32,962 nucleotides of DNA from Oscillospiraceae bacterium (GCA_902775105.1 CACYLC010000017.1:1-32962); one strand, 5' to 3'; shown: positions 7,370-15,265, counted from the first letter of the stretch. Notes: a model not told the origin generated them from the sequence alone. Translations and numbers: made by a program.

Positions 7370-8737
7370 TCATATCCGGTCGTCCAGAGGGACAAAGGGA
7401 CTTTTGGGTCCCACTGCCTTGTAAGCCGGGCGGATGATGCGGCTGCCGCTGAAGATCTCCTCCAGCCGGTGGGCGCACCAGCCGACCATGCGGGCGGTGG
7501 CAAAGAGAGGGGTATACAGCTCCTCCGGAATGCCCAGCATATCATAGACAAAGCCGGAGTAGAGATCTACGTTGGCGCACATCACCTTCTCCTTGCCGGT
7601 GACGGCGGAAAAGACCTGAGGCGTAATGCGCTCCACGCCCTCAATCAGATCCAGCCGATCCTGCATCCCCCGCTTTTCCGCCAGGGAACGGCTGAACTGC
7701 TTCAAAATGCGGGCTCTGGGGTCGGAGAGGGTGTAGACGGCGTGGCCCATGCCGTAGACCAGACCGCTGTGGTCATAGCCCTGACCCCGGAGCAGATTGG
7801 TGATACAGGCGGCGATCTCCTCGTCGTCCTTCCAGTCTGTCACCGTCTCGGCAATATAGTCCATCATCTGCTTGCACTTGATATTGGCGCCGCCGTGGCG
7901 GGGGCCTTTCAGCGAACCAACCGCCGCTGCAATGGAGGAGAAGATGTCGGTATAAGAGGAGGAGATGACCCGGCAGGTAAAGGTGGAGTTGTTGCCGCCG
8001 CCGTGCTCCGCGTGGAGCATGAGACAGAGATCCAGCAGCTTTGCCTCGTCGTCGGTGTACTGCTGATCCTCCCGGATGGCGGAGAGGATATTCTCTGCCG
8101 TCCCCTTGCCCGGCTGCGCCCGGTGGATATAGAGGGACTCCTTGTCAAAATAGCACCGCTTTGCCGCATAGCCGTGGGCGACGATCATAGGTGTCCGGGC
8201 GATGAGCTGCATGGCCAGACGAAGCTGGTTTTCCAGCGTCATAGTTTCCGGGTCGTCGTCATAGGAATAGAGGGTGAGGATGCTGCGGCCCAGCTTGTTC
8301 ATAATGTCCTGACTGGGAGCCTTGATGATCATGTCCTCGGTGAACATGTGGGGGAGAGGCCGCATCTCGTCCAGCGCCTGCCGGAACTGCTCCAGCTGCG
8401 CCTTGTCGGGGAGCTGTCCCATGAGCAGCAGATAGCAGGTCTCTTCGAAGCCGAACCGATCCTCCGAGACGCAGCCACGGATCAGATCCTCTACGTTAAT
8501 GCCTCGGTAGAGCAGCCTGCCCTCCATGGGAATCTTCTCGCCGTCCTCGATGTAATAGCCCTTGACGCTGCCCACCTCGGTGAGACCAGCCATGACGCCG
8601 GTGCCGTCGTCGTTGCGGAGCCCCCGGCGCACCTGATACTTCTCGTAGAGAGCGGGGCGAATCCGACTGTAAGCATTGAGATGGTCGCTCAGGTCGTGAA
8701 TATATTGACTTGTCTGAAGGGAGAGGTGTTTGCTCAT
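7370..8737 (-). CDS. Citrate synthase
   Basis: This 455-residue protein condenses oxaloacetate and acetyl-CoA to citrate. The family catalytic residues can all be placed: His281 in GPRHGGAN, His332 in GMGHAVY and Asp391 in NVDLYSG. The conserved LMLHAEHGGGNNSTFT block is at about residues 239-254. Length and the N-terminal extension fit the citrate/methylcitrate synthase family seen in anaerobic clostridia, where it usually feeds glutamate synthesis rather than a full cycle. No aconitase or isocitrate dehydrogenase gene is adjacent. The ATG has only a weak AAAGGCG about 11 bases upstream. A strong promoter is upstream and a terminator follows. A 2-methylcitrate activity is possible but has no neighbouring support. 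Confidence 0.95.
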   Translation of the reverse strand: MSKHLSLQTSQYIHDLSDHLNAYSRIRPALYEKYQVRRGLRNDDGTGVMAGLTEVGSVKGYYIEDGEKIPMEGRLLYRGINVEDLIRGCVSEDRFGFEETCYLLLMGQLPDKAQLEQFRQALDEMRPLPHMFTEDMIIKAPSQDIMNKLGRSILTLYSYDDDPETMTLENQLRLAMQLIARTPMIVAHGYAAKRCYFDKESLYIHRAQPGKGTAENILSAIREDQQYTDDEAKLLDLCLMLHAEHGGGNNSTFTCRVISSSYTDIFSSIAAAVGSLKGPRHGGANIKCKQMMDYIAETVTDWKDDEEIAACITNLLRGQGYDHSGLVYGMGHAVYTLSDPRARILKQFSRSLAEKRGMQDRLDLIEGVERITPQVFSAVTGKEKVMCANVDLYSGFVYDMLGIPEELYTPLFATARMVGWCAHRLEEIFSGSRIIRPAYKAVGPKSPFVPLDDRI

Positions 8738-8808
8738 AGCTGTTCAGCGCCTTTTTTGGATTTGCGTGGGGGATGAATCAATGTCTATACCGCTCCACTG
8801 TTGCATAC

Positions 8809-8837
8809 ATTATACATGACAGAGAGGCATAAGTCAA
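8809..8837 (-). promoter_or_regulatory. Sigma-A promoter of citrate synthase
   Basis: On the minus strand: -35 TTGACT (8832-8837), 17-base spacer, -10 TATAAT (8809-8814). The leader to the start codon is about 65 bases. The AT-rich remainder of the divergent spacer (8838-8967) presumably holds the spoIID promoter, but I found no convincing sigma-E match there. Confidence 0.75.
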
Positions 8838-8967
8838 ATAAACCAGGCAAAAAATGAATGCTTACACAAAAAAACGTCACAAAGAGACAAAAAACGTAAA
8901 AATATTCCGTTAAAAAACCGTAAATATATACAGGATAAATTGATGAAAATGCAAGGAGAGAATGCCT

Positions 8968-10041
8968 ATGCTGCATCGAGCGCTACTTGTTGCCGCCGCC
9001 CTCATTCTGGCGCTGCTGGCGCTGCCGCTGTCCGGCCTGCCGTCAGAGAAGGAGCCCTCCGCCCCGACGCCCGCCCTTACCATGGACGAGCCGGAGCCGG
9101 ATCTGCCCGACTTGCCTGAGGAGCCTGTGCCGGAGGAGCCTGTGCCGGAGCCGCCTGCCTCCGTGGAGGAGATGGCTGAAGCGCCGGAAGTGCCGGCTGC
9201 CGCCGAGACCCTGCGGGTGCGGATGCCGGACGGCAGTGTGGAGGAGATGGAGCTGGAGGACTACCTCTGGGGCGTGGTGGCGGCAGAAATGCCCGCCGCC
9301 TTTGATGAGGAAGCGCTGAAGGCGCAGGCGGTGGCGGCGCGGACCTACACCTGCTATCAGACCCTTCACACCAAGGAAAATCACCCGGACGCAGACGTCT
9401 GTACCGACTACCGGTGCTGTCAGGCGTGGATCTCCCGGGAGGAGCGATTGGAAAAATGGCCTGAGGACAAGGGAGAGGAATATTCCGATAAAATCACCGC
9501 CGCCATCCAGGCGACGGCCGGGGAGACGGTGGTCTTTAACGGCCAGCCTGCCCTCACCGTCTTTCACGCCTCCTCCGCCGGCCGTACCCGCTCCGCCCAG
9601 TCTGTCTGGGGAGAGGACATCCCTTATCTCGTCTCGGTGGACAGCCCGGAGGGGGAGGACGATGCCCCCAACTATTACAGCGTCGTCACCATGGAGGCCG
9701 GCGAATTTGCCCGGCGGTTTACGGCAAGCTATCCTGACGCCGATCTCTCCGGCGGCTGCGAGGGCTGGTTTGGCGGGGAGACCACGGATGACAGCGGAGG
9801 GGCATCGTCCTTCACTGTGGGCGGCGTCACTGTCACGGCGCAGGAATTGCGTTCCATCTGTGAGCTGCGGTCGGCGACCTTTGAGGTGGAGTGCGAAGGG
9901 GACAGCATCACCTTCTACGTCACCGGCTATGGCCACGGCGTGGGCATGAGCCAATACGGAGCCAATGTCATGGCAAAGGAAGGGGCGACGTATACGGAGA
10001 TTCTGGCGCACTATTATCCGGGGACGACGGTGGAAAATTAA
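8968..10041 (+). CDS. spoIID: Stage II sporulation protein D (septal peptidoglycan lytic transglycosylase)
   Basis: This 357-residue protein has an N-terminal membrane anchor (about residues 5-24), then a proline/glutamate-rich linker with repeated PEEPVPEEPVPEP character to about residue 80, then the SpoIID domain. The catalytic glutamate is Glu107 in WGVVAAEMPAAF, followed by the signature ALKAQAVAARTY and, near the C-terminus, GYGHGVGMSQYGANVMA. In the mother cell SpoIID degrades septal peptidoglycan together with SpoIIP and SpoIIM during engulfment; spoIIP is also in this window, about 4 kb away. The second ATG (8968) is preferred over 8962 because AAGGAGAG ends only one base before 8962 but gives a normal gap to 8968. 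A SpoIID-like LytB amidase enhancer is the alternative; size and neighbours favour SpoIID. Confidence 0.93.
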   Translation: MLHRALLVAAALILALLALPLSGLPSEKEPSAPTPALTMDEPEPDLPDLPEEPVPEEPVPEPPASVEEMAEAPEVPAAAETLRVRMPDGSVEEMELEDYLWGVVAAEMPAAFDEEALKAQAVAARTYTCYQTLHTKENHPDADVCTDYRCCQAWISREERLEKWPEDKGEEYSDKITAAIQATAGETVVFNGQPALTVFHASSAGRTRSAQSVWGEDIPYLVSVDSPEGEDDAPNYYSVVTMEAGEFARRFTASYPDADLSGGCEGWFGGETTDDSGGASSFTVGGVTVTAQELRSICELRSATFEVECEGDSITFYVTGYGHGVGMSQYGANVMAKEGATYTEILAHYYPGTTVEN

Positions 10042-10086
10042 AAAAATAAATCAGCGGACGACAATCAGCCGTCCGCTGAAATTTTT
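10041..10086. terminator. Bidirectional terminator after spoIID
   Basis: Arms 10051-10060 and 10070-10079 pair perfectly over 10 bp around a 9-base loop, with an A-rich run before and AATTTTT after. It separates spoIID from the convergent minus-strand operon. Confidence 0.82.
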
Positions 10087-10090
10087 GCGC

Positions 10091-10513
10091 TTATACCAAC
10101 TTCGCCCCGGCGGGGATGGCGTCGTCCAGCATGACCAGCTTCAGATCCCCGTCCTTCTCGGCGGAGAGCAGCATGCCGTTGGACTCCAGACCCATCATCT
10201 TTCGGGGGGCCAGATTGGTGACGGCCACCAGCGTTTTGCCCACCAACTCCTCGGCGGTGTACCACTGGGCAATGCCGGAGAGGATCTGACGGCCGCTCTC
10301 TGTGCCGTCGTCCAGCTGGAAGCAGAGCAGCTTCTTACTCTTTTTGACGTTGGCGCACTCCTTGACCTTGACCACGGTCATGTCCACCTGCTCAAAGACG
10401 TCAAAACTGATCTCGGCCTTGGGGGCGGGACGCTCCTCCTCCACAGGGGCGGGGGCGGGGGGTTCGGCGGCAGCGGTTTCTGATGCGGGGGTGAGGTTCA
10501 GTTCTTCAGACAT
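10091..10513 (-). CDS. Stand-alone tRNA-binding domain (MetRS C-terminal / beta-subunit type)
   Basis: This 140-residue protein has an N-terminal proline/alanine/glutamate-rich tail (residues 1-32) and then a complete OB-fold tRNA-binding domain. Motifs include VDMTVVKVKECANVKKSKKL, RQILSGIAQWYTAEELVGK and NLAPRKMMGLESNGM, matching the C-terminal domain of methionyl-tRNA synthetase and Trbp111. In many bacteria this domain is fused to MetRS and improves tRNA binding; here it is a separate gene without the catalytic part. GGAG lies before the ATG. Its start overlaps the upstream membrane protein gene by 16 bases, so translation is probably coupled. It may pair in trans with a truncated MetRS encoded elsewhere, or act as a general tRNA-binding chaperone. 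Confidence 0.88.
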   Translation of the reverse strand: MSEELNLTPASETAAAEPPAPAPVEEERPAPKAEISFDVFEQVDMTVVKVKECANVKKSKKLLCFQLDDGTESGRQILSGIAQWYTAEELVGKTLVAVTNLAPRKMMGLESNGMLLSAEKDGDLKLVMLDDAIPAGAKLV

Positions 10514-11316
10514 GGGGATTCTCCTTCTTCTGTAATTTCTGTGTCTTGGAGGGAGAGGGGCTCTTCCTCCGGGATGGGACGGAAGTGCAGCGTCAGCAGA
10601 GCGGCCCAAAACCAGGCCAGCTGCCCCAGGAGGGACAGGCGATAGGACAGGGGCAGGGGAGCGGCGGCCGCCAGGAGCAGCATGGGCAGAGCGATCAGTC
10701 CGGTGAGGGTAAAAAACGTCCCCTTCGGCTTTTTGTAGGCAAAGGCAATGTAGCCCAGCCACGCTGCCGCCACCACGACGCCGGTGATCGTCGGCCACAG
10801 GTAGGTCTCCCGGTTGGGCGCAGGGCCAAACTGGTGATAAAAAGCCACCAGCCAGTAGCAGCCGGAAAAGGCGGGGAGGAGCAGCAGCGAGGCATACCGC
10901 TTGCTGTCCGTGTCATTCCAAAGGGTCAGCAGCAGCTGCGCCACGCCCTGTCCCACCAGCAGCACACCCATGATCACGGCGATGTAAGAGACTGGGGAAA
11001 CCTCCTGCTGCTCCCGAAACAGCAGCACACCGGAGACGATGGAACAGCAAACTGCCGCCAGACGCAGCAGACGCCGGAGGGGCGTCTCACTGGAATAGGG
11101 CGCCGGGGCGGCGGCATCTCTGGGGTGCCGGAGGGCAAAGAGCAGGCCGATCACCAGCAGACACAGGCAGAAAAACAGGTTGCTCAGCAGCACCAGTCCG
11201 GCGTCGGTGATCAGCTGGGTGTCCGGGTCGTAAGCCGCCTGCCAGACCGCCAGACGAAAGCCGAAACAGACTGCGCCCAGCGCCAGAGAGAGGCCGACGG
11301 AACGTTTTAAAGTCAT
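10498..11316 (-). CDS. Polytopic membrane protein of unknown function
   Basis: This 272-residue protein has about eight strongly hydrophobic segments spread over its length, short charged loops, and an acidic C-terminal tail (PIPEEEPLSLQDTEITEEGE) likely to be cytosolic. I do not recognise a family or catalytic motif. The start at 11316 is preceded by AAAGGATG at 8 bases; longer in-frame extensions lack a ribosome binding site and run into the promoter region. The 3' end overlaps the tRNA-binding-domain gene by 16 bases, so the two form an operon, although no functional link is obvious. Confidence 0.8.
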   Translation of the reverse strand: MTLKRSVGLSLALGAVCFGFRLAVWQAAYDPDTQLITDAGLVLLSNLFFCLCLLVIGLLFALRHPRDAAAPAPYSSETPLRRLLRLAAVCCSIVSGVLLFREQQEVSPVSYIAVIMGVLLVGQGVAQLLLTLWNDTDSKRYASLLLLPAFSGCYWLVAFYHQFGPAPNRETYLWPTITGVVVAAAWLGYIAFAYKKPKGTFFTLTGLIALPMLLLAAAAPLPLSYRLSLLGQLAWFWAALLTLHFRPIPEEEPLSLQDTEITEEGESPCLKN

Positions 11317-11340
11317 GGAATCACATCCTTTGGTAACATT

Positions 11341-11368
11341 AGTGTACCACAACCGGAAAAAATTGCAA
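11341..11368 (-). promoter_or_regulatory. Candidate promoter of the membrane-protein / tRNA-binding operon
   Basis: On the minus strand: -35 TTGCAA (11363-11368), a 16-base spacer, -10 TACACT (11341-11346), about 25 bases before the start codon. The spacer is slightly short and the -10 imperfect. Confidence 0.45.
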
Positions 11369-11431
11369 TGACCGGAACGGGAGAAAAAGGGCGAAGAGGA
11401 GGGAAGGGACGCCTCCGGGAGAAAAATTTTT

Positions 11432-11450
11432 TTCCGATTGCGTATCGGAA
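11432..11450 (+). promoter_or_regulatory. Dyad just upstream of the Rrf2 promoter
   Basis: TTCCGAT (11432-11438) and ATCGGAA (11444-11450) form a 7-bp inverted repeat with a 5-base spacer, ending 3 bases before the -35 of the Rrf2-family gene. It is a candidate regulator site, distinct from the dyad at the -10. Confidence 0.4.
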
Positions 11451-11453
11451 TGG

Positions 11454-11489
11454 TTGAAATCCTATTAACCTTGTTATATAATTGGTTAA
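11454..11489 (+). promoter_or_regulatory. Promoter of the Rrf2 regulator with overlapping operator dyad
   Basis: -35 TTGAAA (11454-11459), a 17-base spacer and -10 TATAAT (11477-11482). An inverted repeat TTAACC (11465-11470) and GGTTAA (11484-11489) with a 13-base spacer is centred on the -10 element. Rrf2/IscR-type regulators commonly bind dyads at their own promoter, so autorepression is a reasonable inference. Confidence 0.65.
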
Positions 11490-11519
11490 AACGATGAAAC
11501 ACAACGGAGGCAACATCCC

Positions 11520-11951
11520 ATGATGATTTCGACCAAAGGACGCTATGCGTTACGGGTCATGGTAGATCTGGCAGAGCACCAGACCGAGGGCTACCTGCCC
11601 CTGAAGGAGATCGCAGAGCGTCAGGAGATTTCGGAAAAGTATCTGGAGACGATCCTGAAAAATCTGGTGCAAAACCGCATCCTCACCGGTATGCGGGGCA
11701 AGGGCGGCGGCTATCGGCTGACCCGTCCTCCGGAGCGCTACACAGTGGGAGAGATCCTCCGCCTCACCGAGGGACGGATGGCGCCGGTGGCCTGTCTGGA
11801 GGACAATACGCTGGCCTGCCCCAGAGCGTCAAGGTGCCGGACATTCCCCATGTGGCAGGAGCTGGATAAGCTGGTCAACGACTTCTTCGACGGCATCACC
11901 ATTGCCGATTTGATGGTGGGCAGCGACAGCGGCGACGATTATGTGATTTGA
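11520..11951 (+). CDS. Rrf2 family (IscR-like) transcriptional regulator
   Basis: This 143-residue protein has a winged-helix N-terminus (STKGRYALRVMVDLA, then the ISEKYLETILKNL recognition region and GKGGGYRLTRP wing). Three cysteines at 92, 100 and 106 (spacing C-x7-C-x5-C) match the Fe-S ligand cluster of IscR-type regulators closely. It probably senses Fe-S cluster status, oxygen or nitrosative stress. No isc or suf gene follows, unlike many clostridial loci where it precedes cysteine desulfurase. GGAGG lies 9 bases before the ATG at 11520; a second ATG directly follows. A sulfur/cysteine-sensing CymR role is less likely because CymR lacks this cysteine trio. Confidence 0.93.
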   Translation: MMISTKGRYALRVMVDLAEHQTEGYLPLKEIAERQEISEKYLETILKNLVQNRILTGMRGKGGGYRLTRPPERYTVGEILRLTEGRMAPVACLEDNTLACPRASRCRTFPMWQELDKLVNDFFDGITIADLMVGSDSGDDYVI

Positions 11952-11973
11952 GTTCAGAGTTCAGAGTTCAGAG
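11950..11973 (+). repeat. Tandem heptamer tract (GAGTTCA)n
   Basis: Three perfect tandem copies of GAGTTCA (11950, 11957, 11964) plus GAG begin within the TGA stop codon of the Rrf2-family gene. Related tracts begin at or near the stop codons of ychF and the ZIP transporter gene in this window. Confidence 0.85.
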
Positions 11974-11993
11974 CATGGCGGCCTCGTCTGCCG

Positions 11994-12033
11994 TTTCCGG
12001 CTAAATGGCCGGAAATGCCCCTTTTGGGGAGGG
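11994..12033. repeat. Palindromic intergenic repeat block
   Basis: An 8-bp inverted repeat (11994-12001 with 12008-12015) is followed by AAATGCCCCTTTTGGGG and AGGG (12013-12033). The second block is shared, with small changes, with the spacer after ychF, also just after a heptamer tract. Confidence 0.6.
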
Positions 12034-12104
12034 TTAAAATCGGAACAAAGCCTTCCGTCGTGAGAGAAGGGGAGACCACTGCTCAACCACAAGGCAACGC
12101 AACA

Positions 12105-12145
12105 CCGCCCGGTATCAGCGATACCGGGCGGCCATTTTGTTCTTT
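12105..12145. terminator. Strong hairpin between the Rrf2 regulator and RNase Y
   Basis: Arms 12105-12116 and 12120-12131 pair perfectly over 12 bp with an AGC loop. Downstream on the plus strand is a T-rich run (CCATTTTGTTCTTT), making it a fair terminator for plus-strand transcripts. On the minus strand it lies just past the rny stop but lacks a T tract. Confidence 0.65.
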
Positions 12146-12152
12146 GGTCAAC

Positions 12153-13697
12153 TTATTTTGCGTACTCCACGGCCTTGGTCTCCCGAATGAGATTGACCTT
12201 GATCTGGCCGGGGTACTCCATGGTCTCTTCGATCTGCTTGGCGATGTTGCGGGCGAGAATGACCATCTCGTCCTCGCTGACCTGCTCGGGCTTGACCATG
12301 ACCCGGATCTCACGGCCAGCCTGAATGGCATAGGCATTGTCCACGCCCTTGAAGGAGGAGGACAGCTCCTCCAGACGCTGAAGCCGCTTGATATAGTTCT
12401 CCACGTTCTCACGCCGGGCGCCGGGACGGGCGGCGGAGATGGCATCAGCGGCCTGAACGAGACAGGCGACGATGGTCTGGGGTTCGATGTCATTGTGGTG
12501 GGCGGCGATGGCGTGAACGATCTGCTCGTTCTCCTTGTACCGCCGGGCCAGATCGACACCGATCTGGACGTGGGAGCCTTCGATCTCGTGATCCACGCTC
12601 TTGCCGATGTCGTGGAGGAGACCGGCACGCTTGGCCTGATTGACGTCTGCGCCGATCTCGGCAGCCAGAAGGCCGGCAATATGGGAGACCTCAATGCAGT
12701 GGTTGAGCACGTTCTGGCCGTAGCTGGTGCGGTAGTGCATCCGGCCCAGCAGGCGAACCAGCTCGGGGTGGATGCTGTGGATGTTGGTCTCAAAGATAGC
12801 CCGCTCGCCCTCGGCCTTGATAATGGACTCCACCTCACGCTTGGCCTTTTCCACCATCTCCTCAATACGGGCAGGATGGATGCGGCCGTCTGCGATCAGG
12901 CGCTCCAGAGCGATGCGGGTGATCTCCCGGCGAACTGGGTCAAAGCAGGAGACGGTAATGGCCTCCGGCGTATCATCGATAATCAGCTCCGCACCGGTGA
13001 GGGTTTCCAATGTGCGGATGTTGCGGCCTTCCCGACCGATAATGCGGCCCTTGATCTCGTCACTGGGCAGCGGTACCACAGACACGGCGACCTCCGCCAC
13101 CTGATCGGCGGCGCAGCGCTGAATGGCAAGGGCGATCAGCTTGCGGGCGTAGGTGTCGGCCTCGTCCTTGTACTTGGCCTTGATCTCCTTGATCTTCACT
13201 GCCTCTTCGTGGGTGACCTCATCCTGCACCTGCTGAATGAGGTAGTTTTTGGCCTCCTCAGCGGTAAAGCCGGAGATGCGCTCTAAAAGCTCCATCTGGC
13301 TCTGTTTCAGGGCCTCGGCCTCTTCACGGGTGCGGTCGGCAGCGGCGATCTTGCTTTGCAGCCGCTCTTCCTTCTTCTCCATCTGTTCGGTCTTGCGATC
13401 CAGGTTTTCCTCCTTGGACTGGAGGCGGCGCTCCTGCTTTTGCAGGTCAGCCCGCTGTTCCTTGACCTCTTTCTCATAGACGTTGCGCTCTTTGTGAATC
13501 TCCTCACGAGCTTCCATCAGCGCCTCACGCTTCTTGTTCTCAGCGTCCTTGATGGCCACGTTGACAATGCGGGTAGCCTCGTCCTCGGCGGAACCGATCT
13601 CCCGCTCGGCCACCTGTTTCCGATAGAGAAAGCCGCCCAGAGCGCCAACGATACCGACGACCAACGCAATGATCACTGCGACAAAAATTGGTATCAT
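12153..13697 (-). CDS. rny: Ribonuclease Y
   Basis: This 514-residue protein has the full RNase Y order: an N-terminal transmembrane helix (about residues 3-25), a long charged coiled coil (about 30-180), a KH RNA-binding domain with [10 protein letters not shown] at about 217-226, and an HD domain with [12 protein letters not shown] (HD pair near 362-363). RNase Y is the membrane-bound endoribonuclease that starts mRNA decay in Firmicutes and is a main degradosome component there. The ATG at 13697 starts directly at the membrane helix; AAGGAGGTG lies upstream at a rather long gap, and a GTG at 13712 overlaps that site, so the start could be five codons earlier. The leader is about 165 bases and structured. 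Confidence 0.96.
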   Translation of the reverse strand: MIPIFVAVIIALVVGIVGALGGFLYRKQVAEREIGSAEDEATRIVNVAIKDAENKKREALMEAREEIHKERNVYEKEVKEQRADLQKQERRLQSKEENLDRKTEQMEKKEERLQSKIAAADRTREEAEALKQSQMELLERISGFTAEEAKNYLIQQVQDEVTHEEAVKIKEIKAKYKDEADTYARKLIALAIQRCAADQVAEVAVSVVPLPSDEIKGRIIGREGRNIRTLETLTGAELIIDDTPEAITVSCFDPVRREITRIALERLIADGRIHPARIEEMVEKAKREVESIIKAEGERAIFETNIHSIHPELVRLLGRMHYRTSYGQNVLNHCIEVSHIAGLLAAEIGADVNQAKRAGLLHDIGKSVDHEIEGSHVQIGVDLARRYKENEQIVHAIAAHHNDIEPQTIVACLVQAADAISAARPGARRENVENYIKRLQRLEELSSSFKGVDNAYAIQAGREIRVMVKPEQVSEDEMVILARNIAKQIEETMEYPGQIKVNLIRETKAVEYAK

Positions 13698-13759
13698 GGT
13701 TGAAAGATACACCTCCTTATTAAATTGTCAAAAATGGGGTTTCAAAACTGGAAATGTGC

Positions 13760-13790
13760 AAAAAGAGCAGACGACAGCAATGACGTCTGC
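13760..13790 (-). terminator. Terminator-like hairpin in the RNase Y leader
   Basis: On the minus strand, a 7-bp stem (arms 13784-13790 and 13767-13773) with a 10-base loop is followed by TCTTTTT (complement of 13760-13766). It lies between the rny promoter and start codon. No other minus-strand gene precedes it, so it would act as an attenuator of rny itself. Confidence 0.55.
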
Positions 13791-13824
13791 GGAAAATACG
13801 TTGAAAAACAGCCCTCATAGAAAA

Positions 13825-13839
13825 CCGTCCATAGGACGG
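13825..13839 (-). promoter_or_regulatory. Upstream hairpin in the RNase Y leader
   Basis: CCGTCC (13825-13830) and GGACGG (13834-13839) form a 6-bp stem with a 3-base loop, followed by TTTT on the minus strand. Between it and the terminator-like hairpin a 32-codon minus-strand frame begins (ATG at about 13819), which might be a leader peptide; its reality is uncertain. Confidence 0.4.
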
Positions 13840-13868
13840 ATCTCCGTTCTTCAAAATGATCCGCATAT

Positions 13869-13897
13869 ATTTTACTTTACTTCCGGAGCAATGTCAA
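13869..13897 (-). promoter_or_regulatory. Sigma-A promoter of rny
   Basis: On the minus strand: perfect -35 TTGACA (13892-13897), 17-base spacer, -10 TAAAAT (13869-13874). Confidence 0.75.
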
Positions 13898-13957
13898 GAC
13901 ATCCGGGATTTCTTTTGTAAAACCCGCAGCAAAAACCGACATCGACAGAAATGACTG

Positions 13958-13986
13958 GCATATCCCCCTGGGCTGAGGCATAGAAT
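13958..13986 (+). promoter_or_regulatory. Sigma-E promoter of spoIIP
   Basis: GCATATC (13958-13964), 14-base spacer, CATAGAAT (13979-13986). This differs by one base in each element from the sigma-E consensus known in Bacillus (GHATATT and CATACAHT). Mother-cell sigma-E control fits the role of SpoIIP in engulfment. Confidence 0.65.
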
Positions 13987-14038
13987 GTCCCTGCATTGAT
14001 CATGGACAAAGGGTGCAGAGGACAGGAGGCGATGGCGC

Positions 14039-15232
14039 ATGAGGCCGGGAACGAGGGTGAGGGGGAGCACAAAGAGCGCCTCCCGCCGGGGCGGGAGACT
14101 TGTGGCGCTGGGCATGGCGGCGGGGGCGCTGTGGCTGACGATGCACCGGGGGCAGCTGTCCCTGCTGGGCGAGACGCTGGGTGGAATGCTGGAGGGGACG
14201 GGGCTGGCCTCCGCCCTTTTGGAGCAGGAGCTGCAGCTGCCCGCCGCTCCCGCCACCACCGAGGATCTGCTGCTGAAGCAGCTGCCCCGCACCGAGGCGG
14301 CGGACATGCAGTCTCTCCCGGAGGAGCAGGAGGAAAAGCCGGAACCCGAAGAGCAGCCGGCTGAGCCGGAGGAAGGGGAATCCGTCCCGTGGCAGCCCAT
14401 ATCCGGTGCGCTGGACGCCCCGGAGGAAGAGCCGGAACCGGAGGAGACGGAGGTTTCACGGCCTGTGATCGAGCCGGTCTCCGTTGATCCGGACGCACTG
14501 GAGCTGACCAACTCCACTGGCGGCATTGATCTGAAGCTGGGCGACTACCTCAGCCGTGAGCTGCCGCTGAAGGTCTCCGCCCAGGGCCCTCAGATCCTCA
14601 TTATGCACACCCACGCCACCGAAGCCTACACCATGGCGGACGGGGATGACTACACACCCTCGGACACCTCCCGCACCACGGATGAGCAGTACAATATGAT
14701 CCGGGTGGGGGAGGAGATGAAGGACGTTTTTGAGGACATGGGGCTCTCCGTCATCCACGACAAGACGCTCTACGACTACCCCAGCTATACCGGCTCCTAC
14801 GCCCGGTCGCTGAAGGGGATCGAGGCATATCTGGAGGAATATCCCACCATCTCCATCGTGCTGGACGTCCACCGGGACGCCATGATCGCCTCGGACGGCA
14901 CTGCCTACAAGGTGACAGACACCATTGACGGCAAGACAGTGGCCCAGGTCATGCTGGTGGTGGGTACCAATGACGGCGGATTAGAGCATCCCGGCTGGGA
15001 GAAAAACGTGACGCTGGCGGCCTATATTCAGGCTCGGATGCTGGCCGTTGACAGTGGATTTCCCCGTCCCGTCAACCTCCGCTCCCAACGGTTCAACCAG
15101 CATATGACCGCAGGCTCCCTTCTGGTGGAGGTGGGCACCAGCGGCAATACGCTTCAAGAGGCGCTGGCCGGGGCGAGGCTGTTTGCCAGAGCGGCAGGGG
15201 AGGTGTATTTGAGCTGCATGGAGGAGCCGTGA
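14039..15232 (+). CDS. spoIIP: Stage II sporulation protein P (amidase/endopeptidase)
   Basis: This 397-residue protein has an N-terminal basic stretch and membrane anchor (about residues 20-36), an acidic, proline-rich linker (about 65-145), then the SpoIIP catalytic domain. Zinc-amidase motifs are visible: ILIMHTHATEAY (His190, His192, Glu195), VLDVHRDA near residue 280 and LLVEVGTSGNT near 365. It cleaves peptide side chains and cross-links of septal peptidoglycan, acting with SpoIID and SpoIIM in mother-cell engulfment. AGGAGG precedes the ATG at 14039. It has its own sigma-E-type promoter and is followed directly by a terminator, so it is monocistronic. The linker resembles that of SpoIID in composition, probably a spacer across the intermembrane gap. 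Confidence 0.95.
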   Translation: MRPGTRVRGSTKSASRRGGRLVALGMAAGALWLTMHRGQLSLLGETLGGMLEGTGLASALLEQELQLPAAPATTEDLLLKQLPRTEAADMQSLPEEQEEKPEPEEQPAEPEEGESVPWQPISGALDAPEEEPEPEETEVSRPVIEPVSVDPDALELTNSTGGIDLKLGDYLSRELPLKVSAQGPQILIMHTHATEAYTMADGDDYTPSDTSRTTDEQYNMIRVGEEMKDVFEDMGLSVIHDKTLYDYPSYTGSYARSLKGIEAYLEEYPTISIVLDVHRDAMIASDGTAYKVTDTIDGKTVAQVMLVVGTNDGGLEHPGWEKNVTLAAYIQARMLAVDSGFPRPVNLRSQRFNQHMTAGSLLVEVGTSGNTLQEALAGARLFARAAGEVYLSCMEEP

Positions 15233-15250
15233 CGGCCGACCGGCTTTTTT
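15225..15250 (+). terminator. Terminator of spoIIP
   Basis: A GC-rich dyad (AGCCG at 15225-15229 with CGGCT at 15241-15245, GC-rich interior) overlaps the stop codon and ends in six T at 15245-15250. Confidence 0.5.
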
Positions 15251-15265
15251 CTCTTCTTTTCCACC

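Noticed and set aside
8838..8967. Sigma-E promoter for spoIID
   Set aside because: AATATT-like and TATACA-like elements exist, but their spacing does not fit the 13-15 base sigma-E rule, so no call was made.
10514..10798. N-terminal extension of the tRNA-binding domain gene
   Set aside because: It overlaps the membrane protein gene in another frame and lacks a ribosome binding site; the ATG at 10513 has GGAG before it.
11950..11973. CRISPR-like repeat array
   Set aside because: The units are 7 bases with no spacers and no cas genes are nearby; it is a simple tandem repeat.
13698..13868. T-box or known riboswitch in the RNase Y leader
   Set aside because: No T-box sequence or recognisable aptamer core was seen; only hairpins and a T run are supported.
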